From the NCBI GenBank assembly GCA_900547045.1, contig URFB01000009.1:1-15127 (forward strand): a stretch of DNA of 15,127 bases. The letters run 5' to 3'. The DNA is from an uncultured Mollicutes bacterium. GTDB lineage: Bacteria; Bacillota_I; Bacilli_A; Acholeplasmatales; Anaeroplasmataceae. Of the stretch, positions 14,858 to 15,127 are shown piece after piece; within the stretch, counting starts at the first letter, position 1, and every line of letters begins with the position of its first letter. The translations under genes were made by a program, and so were the position numbers. Below the pieces are notes generated by a model that saw nothing but the letters and a program-made list of their open reading frames with translations, was not told the DNA's origin and did no database searches.

Positions 14858-15127
14858 TAAATCATCCTTTCCATAATACCCTCAAGAGAAAATCCCTTAG
14901 AAAGTATTTCTAATAAGTTATTTCTACAATTGGTAAAAATCGAAAAAGTTTGAAGCTTCCTATCTAAATCAGAGTATACCTTCCAATATCCAGTGTATAG
15001 GCATTCCTTATCCTTATTTAAAAAGGCCTTGGTATCATTTAAGTCGTATCCTAAAAAAACGCCAATTTCATGTGGGAAAGAATCTGAAGAGGCTATTCTT
15101 TTTTTTAGATAATTTAGGAATGTGGAG
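14857..15127 (-). CDS. DUF3793-like protein, C-terminal part
   Basis: The frame enters from the right edge (first full codon at 15126) and runs 89 residues to TAA at 14859-14857. The visible part has the pattern FPHEIGVFLGYDLNDTKAF (17-35) followed by CLYTGYWKVYSD (42-53), which I recognise as the conserved core of the DUF3793 family, proteins of about 200 residues with unknown function, common in anaerobic Firmicutes and often next to flavodoxin or iron genes. The recognition is from memory of the motif. The stop overlaps the flavodoxin ATG by one base, so the two are translationally coupled. The start, promoter and N-terminal half are outside the window. Confidence 0.75.
   Translation of the reverse strand, partial: STFLNYLKKRIASSDSFPHEIGVFLGYDLNDTKAFLNKDKECLYTGYWKVYSDLDRKLQTFSIFTNCRNNLLEILSKGFSLEGIMERMI

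Noticed and set aside
834..14859. TGA read as tryptophan
   Set aside because: Trp at conserved sites (for example in aguB, feoB and speA) is encoded by TGG, and all genes are full length under the standard code.

Overview
The window is AT-rich DNA (roughly one third G+C by eye) with short intergenic gaps, strong AAGGAG-type ribosome binding sites and many GTG or coupled starts. This points to a low-G+C Gram-positive bacterium with anaerobic traits: an iron-sulfur type serine dehydratase, Feo ferrous iron uptake, a small flavodoxin and a DUF3793-like protein. A gut member of the Erysipelotrichales/Mollicutes-like Bacilli or of the Clostridia would fit, but nothing here fixes the genus. TGG encodes Trp and no reading frame is broken by TGA, so the code looks standard.

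Layout. Every gene but one is on the minus strand. From the right edge leftwards: (a) the end of a DUF3793-like gene coupled to a small flavodoxin (15127-14453); (b) a putrescine operon, arginine decarboxylase - agmatine deiminase - N-carbamoylputrescine amidase (14226-10763), with its own promoter, a terminator-like hairpin in its leader and an intrinsic terminator at its end; (c) an iron operon, feoA - feoA - feoB - small Cys-containing membrane protein (10597-7637), with a consensus promoter, a perfect 22-bp palindrome at the predicted transcription start and a clear terminator; (d) a housekeeping operon, RsmB/NOP-type RNA methyltransferase - oligoendopeptidase F - RNase HI (7545-4310); (e) one plus-strand gene, a divergent MurE-like ligase (2918-4321), whose end overlaps the RNase HI end by 12 bp; (f) divergently from it, uvrB followed immediately by a serine dehydratase cut by the left edge (2804-1).

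How the genes work together. The three putrescine genes form a complete route arginine -> agmatine -> N-carbamoylputrescine -> putrescine. The four feo genes form a complete ferrous iron importer with two FeoA partners, and their promoter has operator-like palindromes of the kind used by DtxR/MntR-family metal regulators. Flavodoxin and DUF3793 genes are often found in iron-related settings, so right-hand and central blocks may share iron control, but the promoter of the flavodoxin pair is outside the window. I see no mobile element, CRISPR array, tRNA or rRNA. No gap exceeds 300 bp. The window is mostly ordinary core genome; its most interesting parts are regulatory (feo operator region, speA leader) and the atypical MurE-like ligase.
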